A stretch of DNA of 54,250 nucleotides from DASQFD01 sp035633255 (GCA_035633255.1 DASQFD010000045.1:1-54250); one strand, 5' to 3'; shown: positions 36,821 through 47,057, numbered from the stretch's first letter. Notes: generated from the sequence alone by a model not told the origin. Program-made: numbers and translations.

Positions 36821-37759
36821 TCAGCCGGCCAGCCCCAGCGCCGTGAGGACGCGCCCCACGGGCGAGCCGATCCCGTGGGCCTCCACGAGCTCGGCGAGCC
36901 GCGCCGGGTCGGCGACCTCGGTGGGCAGCGCCGTGGACGTGTCGGCGACCGGGGCGTCGGCGGCCACCCGCACGACGGTCGGCGCGACGTCGAGGTAGCT
37001 CGCGGCATACCGGAGCTTCTCCCGGCGCGCTCCCTTCAGGCGGGGGTCACCGGCGTCCAGGGCCGCCCGCAGGCCGGCCAGCGAGCCGAAGGTGGCGAGC
37101 AGCGCGGCGGCGGTCTTCTCCCCGACTCCCGGCACCCCCGGGAGCCCGTCGCTGGCGTCACCGCGCAGGACGGCGAGGTCGACGTAGGCGTCCCCGGAGG
37201 GCACGGCATACCGGCTGGCCAGGTAGGCCTGGTCGACGACGTCCGGGTCGCGCACGCCGCCGCGCGCGGTGTAGAGCACCCGCACGCCGGCCGCGTCGTC
37301 GACGAGCTGGAACAGGTCGCGGTCCCCGGTGACCACGTCGACCGGCACGCGTCCGTGGTGGCGGGCGACGAGGGTGCCGATGACGTCGTCGGCCTCGAAG
37401 CCCGGCGCGCCGAGCCGGGCGATGCCCAGGGCGGCGAGCGCGTCGACGATCACCGGCACCTGGGGGGTGAGCTCGGGCGGGGACTCCTCGGCCACCTCGC
37501 TGCCCTCGGTGAGCCGGTGCGTCTTGTAGGTGGGGATGAGGTCGACGCGCCACTGCGGGCGCCAGTCGTCGTCCCAGCAGGCCACGAGGTCGGTCGGGCG
37601 GTGGGCGGTGAGAAGCGTGGCGACCATGTCGAGGAAGCCGCGCACGGCGTTGGTCGGCGGCTCCTGCGGCGAGCGGCGGGTGTCCGGGACGCCGTGGAAG
37701 GCGCGGAAGTACAGCGACGCGGCGTCCAGGAGCATCAGGCGCGCCGTCATGGCGGCCAT
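36821..37759 (-). CDS. 5'-3' exonuclease (PolA N-terminal domain / flap endonuclease type)
   Basis: A 312-residue stand-alone nuclease. LMLLDAASLYFRAFHGVP is the first metal-binding strand, FEADDVIGTLVARH and VVTGDRDLFQLVDD carry the acidic cluster, and GDASDGLPGVPGVGEKTAAALL is the helix-hairpin-helix DNA-binding part. It likely removes flaps or RNA primers beside PolA. Two nearby ATGs (37759 and 37750) are possible starts. It is divergent from the AsnC gene with 32 bp between start codons. Confidence 0.92.
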   Translation of the reverse strand: MAAMTARLMLLDAASLYFRAFHGVPDTRRSPQEPPTNAVRGFLDMVATLLTAHRPTDLVACWDDDWRPQWRVDLIPTYKTHRLTEGSEVAEESPPELTPQVPVIVDALAALGIARLGAPGFEADDVIGTLVARHHGRVPVDVVTGDRDLFQLVDDAAGVRVLYTARGGVRDPDVVDQAYLASRYAVPSGDAYVDLAVLRGDASDGLPGVPGVGEKTAAALLATFGSLAGLRAALDAGDPRLKGARREKLRYAASYLDVAPTVVRVAADAPVADTSTALPTEVADPARLAELVEAHGIGSPVGRVLTALGLAG

Positions 37760-37779
37760 GCTCGCACAGCGCCGGTGCG

Positions 37780-37785
37780 TAGGCT
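37780..37785 (+). promoter_or_regulatory. -10 box TAGGCT for the Lrp/AsnC gene (leaderless)
   Basis: TAGGCT is followed by 6 nt and GTG 37792, which fixes this GTG as the start. Confidence 0.5.
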
Positions 37786-37791
37786 GGCGGC

Positions 37792-38214
37792 GTGGAGGAC
37801 CTCGACCGGCGCATCGTCGCGCACCTCGCCGCCGACGGGCGGATGAGCTACACCGACCTCGGGCGGGCGCTCGGGATGTCCACCTCCGCGGTGCACCAGC
37901 GGGTGCGCCGGCTCGAGCAGCGCGGGGTGATCCGCGGGTATGCCGCGAAGGTCGACCACGCGGCGCTCGGCATCGCGATGACGGCGTTCGTGTCCATCAC
38001 CCCGCTGGACCCGGCCGCGCCGGACGACATCCCGGAGCGGCTGCGGGGGATCGAGGAGGTCGAGGCCTGCCACTCGGTCGCCGGCGGTGAGAACTACATC
38101 CTCAAGGTGCGGGTGGCCACCCCGTCCGACCTCGAGGAGCTGCTCGGCACGCTGCGGGGCACGGCCAACGTCTCCACCCGCACCACGGTGGTGCTCTCGA
38201 CCGCCTGGGAGTGA
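37792..38214 (+). CDS. Lrp/AsnC family transcriptional regulator
   Basis: A 140-residue regulator. The helix-turn-helix LDRRIVAHLAADGRMSYTDL with ALGMSTSAVHQRVRRLEQRG is followed by the ligand-binding RAM domain (AFVSITPLDPAAPDDIPERL, VEACHSVAGGENYILKVRV). The family senses amino acids. Possible targets are the adjacent genes, which is only inference. The stop codon is followed directly by a 19-bp repeat array. Confidence 0.92.
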   Translation: MEDLDRRIVAHLAADGRMSYTDLGRALGMSTSAVHQRVRRLEQRGVIRGYAAKVDHAALGIAMTAFVSITPLDPAAPDDIPERLRGIEEVEACHSVAGGENYILKVRVATPSDLEELLGTLRGTANVSTRTTVVLSTAWE

Positions 38215-38270
38215 CCCGGGTTCCCGGGGCAGGCCCGGGTTCCCGGGGGAGGCCCGGGCGTCCCGAGTGG
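38215..38270. repeat. 19-bp tandem repeat directly behind the AsnC stop codon
   Basis: CCCGGGTTCCCGGGGCAGG is at 38215-38233 and with one change at 38234-38252; a diverged 18-bp copy follows at 38253-38270. Each unit is hairpin-forming (CCCGGG). The array lies between the convergent AsnC and carbonic anhydrase-like genes. Confidence 0.85.
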
Positions 38271-38288
38271 TGCTCGGCCCGACGTCGG

Positions 38289-38810
38289 TCAGCCGGCCGG
38301 CGTCGCGGCGCGGTGCCGGCGCATCAGCGCGACGTAGTGCCGGGCGTTGGTGGCGGCGCCCTCCCGCTCGGCCCCGGTCGTCTCGCGGACCACGGTGGCG
38401 GGCGACCCCATGACGAGGGAGCCGTCGGGGACGCTCGCGCCCGGCGGGACGAGGGACCCCGCGGCGACGACGCAGCCGGAGCCGACCCGGGCCCCGTTGA
38501 GCACGATCGCGCCGATGCCCACCAGGGAGCGGTCACCGACCGTGCAGCCGTGCAGCATCGCGCCATGGCCGACCGTGACGTCCTCGCCGAGGACGAGCGG
38601 GACGCCCGGGTCGGCGTGCAGGACCGCGCCGTCCTGCACGTTGGTCCGCGCCCCCAAGGCGATGGTCTCCAGGTCGGCGCGCACCACGGCGGAGTACCAC
38701 ACCGACGCCTCGGGGCCCAGGTGCGCGTCGCCGAGGACGGTCGCTCCCGGCGCGACCCAGGCGGTGGGGTGGACGTCGGGCTGGCAGTCGAGTCGGTCCA
38801 CGCCGGTCAT
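38289..38810 (-). CDS. Gamma carbonic anhydrase-like hexapeptide-repeat protein
   Basis: A 173-residue left-handed beta-helix protein. Hexapeptide repeats run from AWVAPGATVLGDAHLGPEAS to VGSGCVVAAGSLVPPGAS. Three histidines in the expected spacing (VLHADPGVP, TVGHGAMLHGC) would bind zinc or iron at the trimer interface. Many relatives are annotated as carbonic anhydrase or as acyl-carrier proteins without proof. It is convergent with AsnC and divergent from the acyl-CoA synthetase. Confidence 0.88.
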   Translation of the reverse strand: MTGVDRLDCQPDVHPTAWVAPGATVLGDAHLGPEASVWYSAVVRADLETIALGARTNVQDGAVLHADPGVPLVLGEDVTVGHGAMLHGCTVGDRSLVGIGAIVLNGARVGSGCVVAAGSLVPPGASVPDGSLVMGSPATVVRETTGAEREGAATNARHYVALMRRHRAATPAG

Positions 38811-38834
38811 GCTGCCACGGCGCCGGGCCGCGGG

Positions 38835-38840
38835 TAGCGT
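38835..38840 (+). promoter_or_regulatory. -10 box TAGCGT for the acyl-CoA synthetase gene
   Basis: TAGCGT is 33 nt before the start codon. The leader includes a clear CGGAGGG at 38864-38870. Confidence 0.45.
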
Positions 38841-40386
38841 CGTCGTGCAGCAGCCCAGCCGATCGGAGGGTCCATGAGCCTCGCACCCCAGGCCAGCACC
38901 GTCGACGGGATCGTGCGGCGCAGTGCCGCGCGCTTCGGCGACCGGACCGCGCTGCGGTTCGAGGACCGCGAGTGGTCGTATGCCGACCTCGACGCCGCCG
39001 TGTCCCGGGTGGCCGCCCACCTGCGGGGGCTGGGCCTGGTCACCGGGGACCGGGTCGCGGCATACGGGAGGAACTCCGACGCCTACCTGCTCGGGTTCCT
39101 CGGCTGCGCCCGGGCCGGCCTGGTGCACGTGCCGCTGAACTACAACCTCACCGGTCCCGAGCTGGGCTACCTGCTCGCCACGGCAGGAGCGCGGGCGGTG
39201 CTCGTCGACCCCGCGCTCGCCGGGGTGCTGGACCGGCTCGAGCCCGAGGCGGCCCGCACGCTCGAGCACCGGGTCCTGCTCCGGGACGCGGACGGCTCGG
39301 TCCTGGCGGCAGCCGCCGCCGGCCCGGTGCCGGAGGTCGAGGTGGCCGTGGCCGACACCGACCTGGCGCAGTTCCTCTACACCTCCGGCACCACGTCGCG
39401 GCCCAAGGCGGCGATGCTCAGCCACAAGGCGCTCGTGCACGAGTACCTCTCCTGCCTGCTCGCCCTCGACCTGAGCGCCGACGACGCGCCCCTGCACGTG
39501 ATGCCGCTCTACCACTCCGCCCAGATGCACGTCTTCCTGATGCCCTGGCTGGCCGTCGGCGCCACCAACACCGTGCTCGAGGTGCCGGACCCCGGCGAGG
39601 TGCTCCGCCGGATCGAGCAGGACGGGCACCGGGCGTTCTTCGCCGCCCCCACGCTCTGGGTGGCGATGGCCAACCACGCCGCCTTCGACACGCGGGACAT
39701 CACCGGGCTGCCCAAGGCCTACTACGGCGCGTCGATCATGCCGGGGCCGGTCCTGGGGCGCCTGCGGGAGAAGGCGCCGGGCGTGGGCTTCTACAACTGC
39801 TTCGGGCAGTCGGAGATCGCCCCGCTGGCCACCGTCCTGCGCCCCGAGGAGCACGCCGAGCGGCCGGACTCGGCCGGGCGGCCGGTGCTCTTCGTCGAGG
39901 CCCGGGTCGTCGACGCCGCTGGGGACGACGTCCCGGCGGGGGAGCCGGGCGAGGTGGTCTACCGCTCGCCCCAGCTGAGTGACGGCTACTGGGACGATCC
40001 GGCCGCGACGGCCGAGGCGTTCGCGGGCGGGTGGTTCCACTCCGGGGACCTGGTCCGCCGCGACGCGGGGGGCTTCCTCTTCGTCGTCGACCGGATCAAG
40101 GACGTCATCAACACCGGCGGCGTGCTCGTCGCGTCCCGCGAGGTCGAGGACGCGCTCTACGCGCACCCGGCGGTGGCCGAGGTCGCCGTCGTCGGGCTGC
40201 CGGACGAGCGGTGGATCGAGGCGATCACCGCCTTCGTGGTGCGCAAGGGCGAGGTCGGCGAGCCCGAACTGGTCGAGCACCTGCGCGGGAGGCTTGCCGG
40301 CTTCAAGCTGCCGAAGCGGATCACGTTCGTCGAGGCGCTCCCGCACAACGCCTCGGGGAAGATCCTCAAGCGCGAGCTGCGCGAGC

Positions 40387-41031
<645 letters not shown>

Positions 41032-41510
41032 GCCTGTCGCCTCCTCCAGTCCGAGCCGGGGAGGAACGGGCCGGGGCCGCGCGGTCCGGTGGCCGGTCGG
41101 TGACGGCCGGCCGGGTGCGGGCGCCTGCGCCCGCGCTGAACCGGCGGCGGCTCGTTCCTGCGCCGTGCGGCTCGGGATCCGACGCAGGACTCGCTCTCCT
41201 GCACCTTCACCGTAGGCACGGCGCCCACCGCAAGCGGATGCAGGAGACCGACGTCACCCGCTGACGCGCCCTGGAGCGGTCGAGTTCGCAGGACACGCGG
41301 ACGAACCCGCAAGCGGATCGGCGTGTCCTGCGACGTCAAGTGGCCACGTGCCCCAGGACCCGCCGCTGCGGGCTGTGGACCCCCGAGGCTCAGTCCCCCC
41401 GAGCCTCAGTGCATCTCGAGGGTCAGTGCATCTCGAGGGTCAGTCCATCTCGAGGGTCAGTCCCTCTTGAAGGTCAAAGCTTGCCCTTGAAGGTCAGTCC
41501 TTGCCGAAGG
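41032..41510. other. 479-bp intergenic region upstream of the membrane protein and behind bioY
   Basis: There is no convincing gene here. It contains a cluster of GCAGGA/TCCTGC elements with nested inverted repeats (41156-41332) and the 17-bp array at the bioY 3' end. Confidence 0.6.
41156..41332 (-). promoter_or_regulatory. Cluster of six GCAGGA/TCCTGC motifs with nested inverted repeats
   Basis: TCCTGC or its complement occurs at 41156, 41184, 41197, 41240, 41288 and 41325. Pairs form inverted repeats: GCAGGA-7 nt-TCCTGC (41184-41202); TCTCCTGCA with TGCAGGAGA (41195-41203/41239-41247); and the perfect 12-bp CGCAGGACACGC with GCGTGTCCTGCG (41287-41298/41321-41332). The last two each enclose the small hairpin CCGCAAGCGG. 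This may be an operator region for the membrane protein gene. Confidence 0.5.
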
Positions 41511-41517
41511 TCAGTCC
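41382..41517 (-). repeat. 17-bp tandem array, about 8 copies, growing out of the bioY 3' end
   Basis: The consensus on the plus strand is CTCGAGGGTCAGTCCAT. The copy nearest bioY includes its last codons and stop (AAG GAC TGA in coding sense), so the other copies repeat the end of the gene. Copies become more diverged away from bioY. Confidence 0.85.
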
Positions 41518-42098
41518 TTCTCGACCCGCCGGACCAGGGCCCAGGCGGCCGGCAGGAGGCCCGCCGCGACGGCGATCTTCAGTGCGTCGCCGAGGAGGAA
41601 CGGGGTGAGGCCCAGCGAAAGGGCCTTGGCCAGCCCGACGTCGAGGAAGCCCATCAGCCAGGAGACGCCCACGGCGTAGATGACGAGGTTGCCGAGCACC
41701 ATCGTCCCGGCGGTCCGGGCCACTGTGCGGTCGCCGCCGCGCCCCGCGAGCCACCCGACCAGCGCGGCCGCAAGCACCATGCCGACCAGGTAGCCGAAGG
41801 ACGCGAACGCCCAGCCGGAGTTGCCCTCCGCGAACCAGCCCACGCCGGACATCCCGATCAGCAGGTAGAGCAGGGCGCTCAGCCCGCCGCGCCGCATGCC
41901 GAGCGCGGCGCCGGTGAGCAGGACGGAGAACGTCTGCAGGCTGATCGGGACCGGGGTGAACCCGAGCGGGATGAAGACCGTCGCGGAGAGGGCGATGAAG
42001 CCGGTGCCGCCGGCGACGAGGACGGCGTCCCGGACGAGCCCTCCGGGGACGACGTCGGCGAGGACGCGGGGGCGGGGCAGGGCGTTGGTCGCGGTCAT
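41511..42098 (-). CDS. bioY: Biotin transporter substrate-binding subunit BioY
   Basis: A 195-residue integral membrane S component of an ECF transporter for biotin, with six hydrophobic segments. Family signatures are FTPVPISLQTFSVLLTGAAL and GRRGGLSALLYLLIGMSGV-like sequence, then SFGYLVGMVLAAALVGWLAG. No bioM or bioN ATPase genes are adjacent, so it would use shared ECF energising units or work alone. ATG 42098 is 7 nt behind TAGCGT. Confidence 0.93.
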   Translation of the reverse strand: MTATNALPRPRVLADVVPGGLVRDAVLVAGGTGFIALSATVFIPLGFTPVPISLQTFSVLLTGAALGMRRGGLSALLYLLIGMSGVGWFAEGNSGWAFASFGYLVGMVLAAALVGWLAGRGGDRTVARTAGTMVLGNLVIYAVGVSWLMGFLDVGLAKALSLGLTPFLLGDALKIAVAAGLLPAAWALVRRVEKD

Positions 42099-42105
42099 GG
42101 AGCAC

Positions 42106-42111
42106 ACGCTA
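42106..42111 (-). promoter_or_regulatory. -10 box TAGCGT for bioY (leaderless)
   Basis: On the minus strand TAGCGT is followed by 7 nt and ATG 42098. Confidence 0.5.
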
Positions 42112-42182
42112 GTGGGTGCCGGGCCGGCGCGCCGTGCGGGTTGGGTCACTCCAGGCCGCGTCCCGCGGAGAACCCCGGGGAC

Positions 42183-42230
42183 CCGGTATGCCGGCCGCGC
42201 GGCGAGGCGGCCGGGCGGCCGGCATACCGG
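42183..42230 (-). terminator. 16-bp perfect hairpin built from two inverted GTATGCCG octamers, behind kamA
   Basis: CCGGTATGCCGGCCGC (42183-42198) and GCGGCCGGCATACCGG (42215-42230) are perfectly complementary with a 16-nt GC loop. The hairpin begins 17 nt behind the kamA stop codon. It lacks a T run but is the strongest fold in the region and is the probable kamA terminator. Confidence 0.7.
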
Positions 42231-42246
42231 TTCGCGCCCGGCAGGG

Positions 42247-43689
42247 TCAGACGCCGACGACGGACGCGAGGCGGCTGGCGGCAGCCGCCTCGACGGCCCG
42301 CTCGTGCGCGGCGACGGCGTCGACCTGCTGGCGCCACCACTCCTGGCCGCTCTCCGGGAGGGTGTGGATGGGGTCGTGGTAGACGTACTCGCGCGACAGG
42401 GCCGCGTCGTCCCCCGCCTCGATGCTCGTGCGGTAGTGCTTGCGCCAGAACGACATCCCGAGCGAGGTGTCGTAGGACTCGACCTGGTGGACCCAGCGCT
42501 TGCCGACGAACGGCACGTCGCAGACGATCCGCGGCGTCGCGAACCCCGGCAGGTAGCCCATGATCGCGTGCTGCAGCTCCTGGGCCTCCCGCAGCGAGAG
42601 CCGCCAGTGCTCGGAGAACGGGATCATGTCGCACATGTAGAAGTAGTACGGCGTGATCATGGCCTCGTCCTGGAGCGCGAAGCACAGGTCGAGCAGCTGC
42701 TCGGGGGTGTCGTTGACGCCGCGCATGAGCACGCCCTGGTTGCGCACGTCGCGGACCCCCGCCTCGAGCATGGCCTTGGCGGCCTCGCCGACCAGCGGGG
42801 TCACCGACGCGAGGCTGTTGACGTGCGTGTGCACGGCCAGCGACACCCCCCGGGCCCGCGCGCTCGAGGCCACCCGCGCGACCCCCTCCACGACGTCGTC
42901 CTGGAGCCAGTGCTGCGGCAGCCCCATGAGCGCCTTGGTCGCGAGCCGGATGTCCCGGATCGTCTCGATCTCGAGCAGCCCGCCCAGGAACGCCTCCAGC
43001 TGGCGCCACGGCATGTTGGCGACGTCGCCACCGGAGACGACGACGTCACGCACGCCCGGGTTGGCGCGCAGGTAGTCCAGCATCGCGGTCTGCCGGTCCA
43101 CCGGCTTGCCCGCGAGCCTGAGCTTGGTGACCTGGGGCGTGGAGTTGCCGACCAGGTCCATCCGGGTGCAGTGCCCGCAGTACTGCGGGCACGTCGACAG
43201 CATCTCCGCGAGCACCTTGGTGGGGTAGCGGTGGGTCAGCCCCTCGGCCACCCACATGTCGTGCTCGTGGAGGCTGTCGCGGGTGGCGTGCGGGTGCGAG
43301 GGCCAGTCGGTCCGACGGTCGGAGAAGACCGGCATCATGTAGCGCCGGACCGGGTCGGCGAGGAAGGACTGCGTGTAGGCCGCGCCCGCCGCCGGCATCG
43401 GCTCGTCGGTGGCCGGCACCATGGTGTTGAGCATCTGCGGCGGGAGGAGCATGGACATCGTGGCCCGCTCGGCCTGGTCCCGCTCGAGGTCGGCGTAGAG
43501 GTCATCGGTGAGCAGGTCGCCCATGAGCGACCGCAGCTGCGCCACGTTCTTGACGCAGTGGGCGCGCTGCCACTGGGCGCTGCGCCACTCCTCGCTCGTC
43601 ACGGTGCGGAAGCCGGGCAGCCGGGTCCAGTCGGGCTCCACCAGCGCGCGGCGGCGGTAGACGTAGGGCTGGTCGATCGTCGTCGTCAT
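42247..43689 (-). CDS. kamA: Lysine 2,3-aminomutase (KamA-family radical SAM enzyme)
   Basis: A 480-residue enzyme that turns L-lysine into L-beta-lysine with SAM, PLP and a 4Fe-4S cluster. The cluster motif is CPQYCGHCTR near 167-174 (CxxxCxxC). GGDVANMPWRQLEAFLGG and the RVHTH-like AVHTHVNSLASVTPLVGEA follow. YFYMCDMIPFSEHWRLSL carries substrate- or PLP-binding positions. It has a longer N-terminus than clostridial enzymes. It stands divergent from kdd, whose product acts two steps later. Confidence 0.9.
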   Translation of the reverse strand: MTTTIDQPYVYRRRALVEPDWTRLPGFRTVTSEEWRSAQWQRAHCVKNVAQLRSLMGDLLTDDLYADLERDQAERATMSMLLPPQMLNTMVPATDEPMPAAGAAYTQSFLADPVRRYMMPVFSDRRTDWPSHPHATRDSLHEHDMWVAEGLTHRYPTKVLAEMLSTCPQYCGHCTRMDLVGNSTPQVTKLRLAGKPVDRQTAMLDYLRANPGVRDVVVSGGDVANMPWRQLEAFLGGLLEIETIRDIRLATKALMGLPQHWLQDDVVEGVARVASSARARGVSLAVHTHVNSLASVTPLVGEAAKAMLEAGVRDVRNQGVLMRGVNDTPEQLLDLCFALQDEAMITPYYFYMCDMIPFSEHWRLSLREAQELQHAIMGYLPGFATPRIVCDVPFVGKRWVHQVESYDTSLGMSFWRKHYRTSIEAGDDAALSREYVYHDPIHTLPESGQEWWRQQVDAVAAHERAVEAAAASRLASVVGV

Positions 43690-43696
43690 GTCTGGC

Positions 43697-43702
43697 AGGA
43701 TA
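43697..43702 (-). promoter_or_regulatory. -10 box TATCCT for kamA (leaderless)
   Basis: On the minus strand TATCCT is followed by 7 nt and ATG 43689. Confidence 0.5.
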
Positions 43703-43773
43703 CGCAAGAGGTCACGCCGAACGCGACTTCCGCGAGAGTATCTGTCGTAATGCCCGCTCAGACAGGAGATCCT

Positions 43774-44868
43774 GTGGCCCCGCTGGCGACCCCAGCCCTC
43801 CGCACCACCCCCTCCTCCCCGGTCGGCCTGCACCGGGTGCTGGATCCCGCCGGGGAGGCGCTGCCGCAGGCCGCGCGGGTGCTCGACGCCGGGCCGGACC
43901 TGTGGCCCGACGAGGTGCGTATCGCGGTCGAGACCCTCAACCTCGACGCCGCCTCCTACCGCCAGCTCGCGCAGAGCCACCGGACACCGGACGGCGAGCT
44001 CGACGGCGCCGCGCTGCGGGCCACGGTCCTCGGCATCGTCGCGGAGCGCGGCAAGATGCAGAACCCCGTGACCGGCTCCGGCGGCATGCTCATCGGGACC
44101 GTCGAGGAGGTCGGCCCGCGGTCCCCGCTCGGCCTGGCCGTTGGGGACCGGGTCGCGACGCTGGTCTCGCTCTCGCTCACCCCCCTCGGGCTGACCGACG
44201 GGCTCGCGCGCTGGGACGGCCGCTCCGAGCGGGTGCCCGCGCAGGGGTATGCCGTGCTGTTCGCCCGGTCGATCGCCGCGCGGCTCCCCGACGACCTCGA
44301 TCCCGAGCTCGCCCTGATGGTCATGGACGTCTGCGGCGCGCCGGCCCTGGTCACCCGGGTCGTCCGCGAGCACGTGGGGCGCGCAGGAGCGGCGCCGACG
44401 GTGCTGGTCCTGGGCGGTGCCGGGAAGTCGGGGTCGCTCTCCCTGGCGGCGGCGCGCCGAGCCGGGGCGGGGCGGCGGATCGCGGTCGTCCCGACGGAGG
44501 CCGAGCGCGACCTGCTCGAGCCGACGGGGCTGGCCGACGCGGTCGTCGTCGCCGACGCCCGCTCGCCGCTCGGCCTGCCGGCCGCGGTGGCCGGGGCCGG
44601 TGGTCCGGCCGACGTCACCGTCGTCTGCGTCGACGTCCCGGGCTGCGAGCAGCCGGCCATCCTCGCGACCGGCGACGGCGGGACGATCATCTACTTCTCG
44701 ATGGCGACGAGCTTCGCCGCGGCGGCGCTCGGCGCGGAGGGCCTCGCGGCCGACGTGCGGATGCTCGTCGGCAACGGCTACGTGCCGGGGCACGCCGACC
44801 TCGCCCTCGACCTGGTCCGATCCGAGCCGGAGGTCCGCCGCCTGTTCGAGGCGCGCCTGACGGGGTGA
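43774..44868 (+). CDS. kdd: L-erythro-3,5-diaminohexanoate dehydrogenase
   Basis: A 364-residue NAD(P)-dependent dehydrogenase that oxidises 3,5-diaminohexanoate to 3-oxo-5-aminohexanoate. N-terminal GLHRVLDPAGEALPQAAR and NPVTGSGGMLIGTVEEVG form a GroES-like fold without zinc ligands. The Rossmann loop is VLVLGGAGKSGSLSLAAAR. The family assignment rests on these features and on kamA and kamDE nearby. AGGAG at 43764 supports GTG 43774; ATG 43750 would add eight residues. Confidence 0.85.
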   Translation: MAPLATPALRTTPSSPVGLHRVLDPAGEALPQAARVLDAGPDLWPDEVRIAVETLNLDAASYRQLAQSHRTPDGELDGAALRATVLGIVAERGKMQNPVTGSGGMLIGTVEEVGPRSPLGLAVGDRVATLVSLSLTPLGLTDGLARWDGRSERVPAQGYAVLFARSIAARLPDDLDPELALMVMDVCGAPALVTRVVREHVGRAGAAPTVLVLGGAGKSGSLSLAAARRAGAGRRIAVVPTEAERDLLEPTGLADAVVVADARSPLGLPAAVAGAGGPADVTVVCVDVPGCEQPAILATGDGGTIIYFSMATSFAAAALGAEGLAADVRMLVGNGYVPGHADLALDLVRSEPEVRRLFEARLTG

Positions 44869-44913
44869 CGGCCCGGGCCGGTGACGGAGGAGGGTGAGGG
44901 CCCCGCCGTTCGG

Positions 44914-44919
44914 TAGGTT
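44914..44919 (+). promoter_or_regulatory. -10 box TAGGTT for pta-ackA (leaderless)
   Basis: TAGGTT is followed by 6 nt and GTG 44926. Confidence 0.5.
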
Positions 44920-44925
44920 CATACG

Positions 44926-47057
44926 GTGACCACCAGCATCTACATCGCGGGCACCGAGGAGCAGTCCGGCAAGTCCGCCGTCGCCGTGGGGGTGCTCGCC
45001 TCGCTCGCCGGGCGCAGCGGGCGGGTCGGGGTGTTCCGGCCCGTCGTGCGGGCCGGTGAGCCGGACGCGTTGGCGGAGGCACTGCTCGCTCTGCTGAGAC
45101 GGGACACCGGCCACGCCGGAGCGCCCGAGCTCCCCGCCGGCGGGGCGCCGGCCGAGGCTCGCCCGCAGGTGGTCCCCGCCGCGGACGTGCAGGCAGCGTG
45201 CGGGATGACGGACGACGAGCTGCACGCCGACCCGGACGCCGCCATGACGCGCCTCGTGGAGCGTTTCCACGAGGTGGCCCGGGACGTCGACACCGTGCTC
45301 GTCGTCGGCTCGGACTACACCGGGGTGGCGACGCCGGTCGAGCTGTCGGTCAACGCCCGCCTCGCCGCCAACCTCGGCTCCCGGCTGTTGCTGGTGGTCC
45401 CCGCGATGGGACGCACCCCGGCGCAGGCGGCGACCGCCGCCGAGCTCGCCGTCGGCGCGGTCCGCGAGGAGCACGCCGGCGTCACCGATGTCGTCGTGAA
45501 CGGCGTCGACCCGGGCTCCGTCGAGGGGGTCCGGACCGAGACGGCACAGCGGCTGGCCCCGCTGGCGGTGCACGTCCTGCCGGAGGCGCCGCTGCTGCGC
45601 GCGCCGACCCTGCGGGACGTGATGGCCGCCTGTGACGGGCGGCTGACGCAGGGCGACGCCGCGCTGCTGGACCGGGAGGTGACCTCGGTCATCGTCGCCG
45701 GCATGACGATGCCGCACGTCCTGGACCGGCTTTCCGACGGCTGCGTGCTCGTCGTCCCCGGCGACCGGGAGGACGTCGTCCTGGCCTCGCTCATGGCGCA
45801 CCGGTCGAGCACCTTCCCCTCGCTCACCGGGCTGGTCCTCAACGGGGGCTTCCCGCTGCCGCCTCAGGTGGAGCGGCTGCTCGAGGGCCTGCAGGTGCGC
45901 CTGCCCGTGATCGCGACCGACGGGGACACCATGACCGCGGCGACCCAGGTCGGCGCGGCCCGCGGCCGGATCACCGCCAGCTCGACCCGCAAGATCGAGA
46001 CCGCGATCCAGCTCGTCGACTCGGCGATGCTGGAGGCGGAGCTGTCCGGGGCCGTGGCACCGCTGACCCCGACCGTCGTCACCCCGCTGATGTTCGAGCA
46101 CCGACTCGTCGAGCGGGCCCGGGACGTCGGTGCGCACGTCGTCCTCCCGGAGGGAGCGGAGCCGCGCATCCTCACCGCGGCGGGCCTGGTCCTCGAGCGC
46201 CGGGTCGCCCGCCTCACCCTGCTCGGGGACGAGGGGGAGGTCCGCAGCGCCGCCGCCGACCTCGGCGTGGACCTCGGCGACAGCGAGGTCGTCGACCCGA
46301 TGCGCGGCCCGTTGCGGGAGCGCTTCACCGAGGAGTACGCCCGCCTGCGGGCGCACAAGGGCGTCACGCTGGACATGGCGCGCGACCGGGTGAGCGACCC
46401 GGCCTGCTTCGGCACGCTCATGGTGCACACGGGGCTGCTCGACGGGATGGTCGCCGGGTCCGTCACCACGACCGCGCACACGATCCGTCCGGCCCTGGAG
46501 GTGGTGCGCACCGCCCCCGGCGTCTCGGTGGTCTCCAGCGTGTTCCTCATGTGCCTGGCCGACCGGGTGCTCGTCTACGGCGACTGCGCCGTCAACGTGG
46601 ACCCCACGGCGCCGCAGCTCGCGGACATCGCGCTCTCGTCGGCGGTCACGGCGCAGCAGTTCGGCATCGAGCCGCGGGTGGCGATGCTGTCGTACTCGAC
46701 GGGGGAGTCGGGCAGCGGGGCCGAGGTGGACAAGGTCCGCGAGGCCACCGGCCTGCTCCGCGAGCGCGCCCCCGACCTGCTCGTCGAGGGGCCGATCCAG
46801 TACGACGCGGCCGTCGACCCCGACGTCGCCCGCACCAAGCTCAAGGACAGCGCGGTCGCCGGGCGCGCCACCGTGCTGATCTTCCCGGACCTCAACACCG
46901 GCAACAACACCTACAAGGCGGTCCAGCGGACCGCCTCGGCGGTGGCGATCGGCCCGGTGCTGCAGGGGCTGAACCGACCGGTCAACGACCTCTCGCGAGG
47001 AGCGACGGTGCGCGACATCGTCAACACCATCGCCATCACCGCGATCCAGGCCCGGGC

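Noticed and set aside
34477..37008. 843-codon minus-strand frame opposite the S9 peptidase
   Set aside because: Shadow frame; it even crosses the 60-bp repeats without any recognisable domain.
42099..42246. A small gene between bioY and kamA
   Set aside because: The region is taken up by the inverted-octamer hairpin, and no frame has a plausible start and coding pattern.
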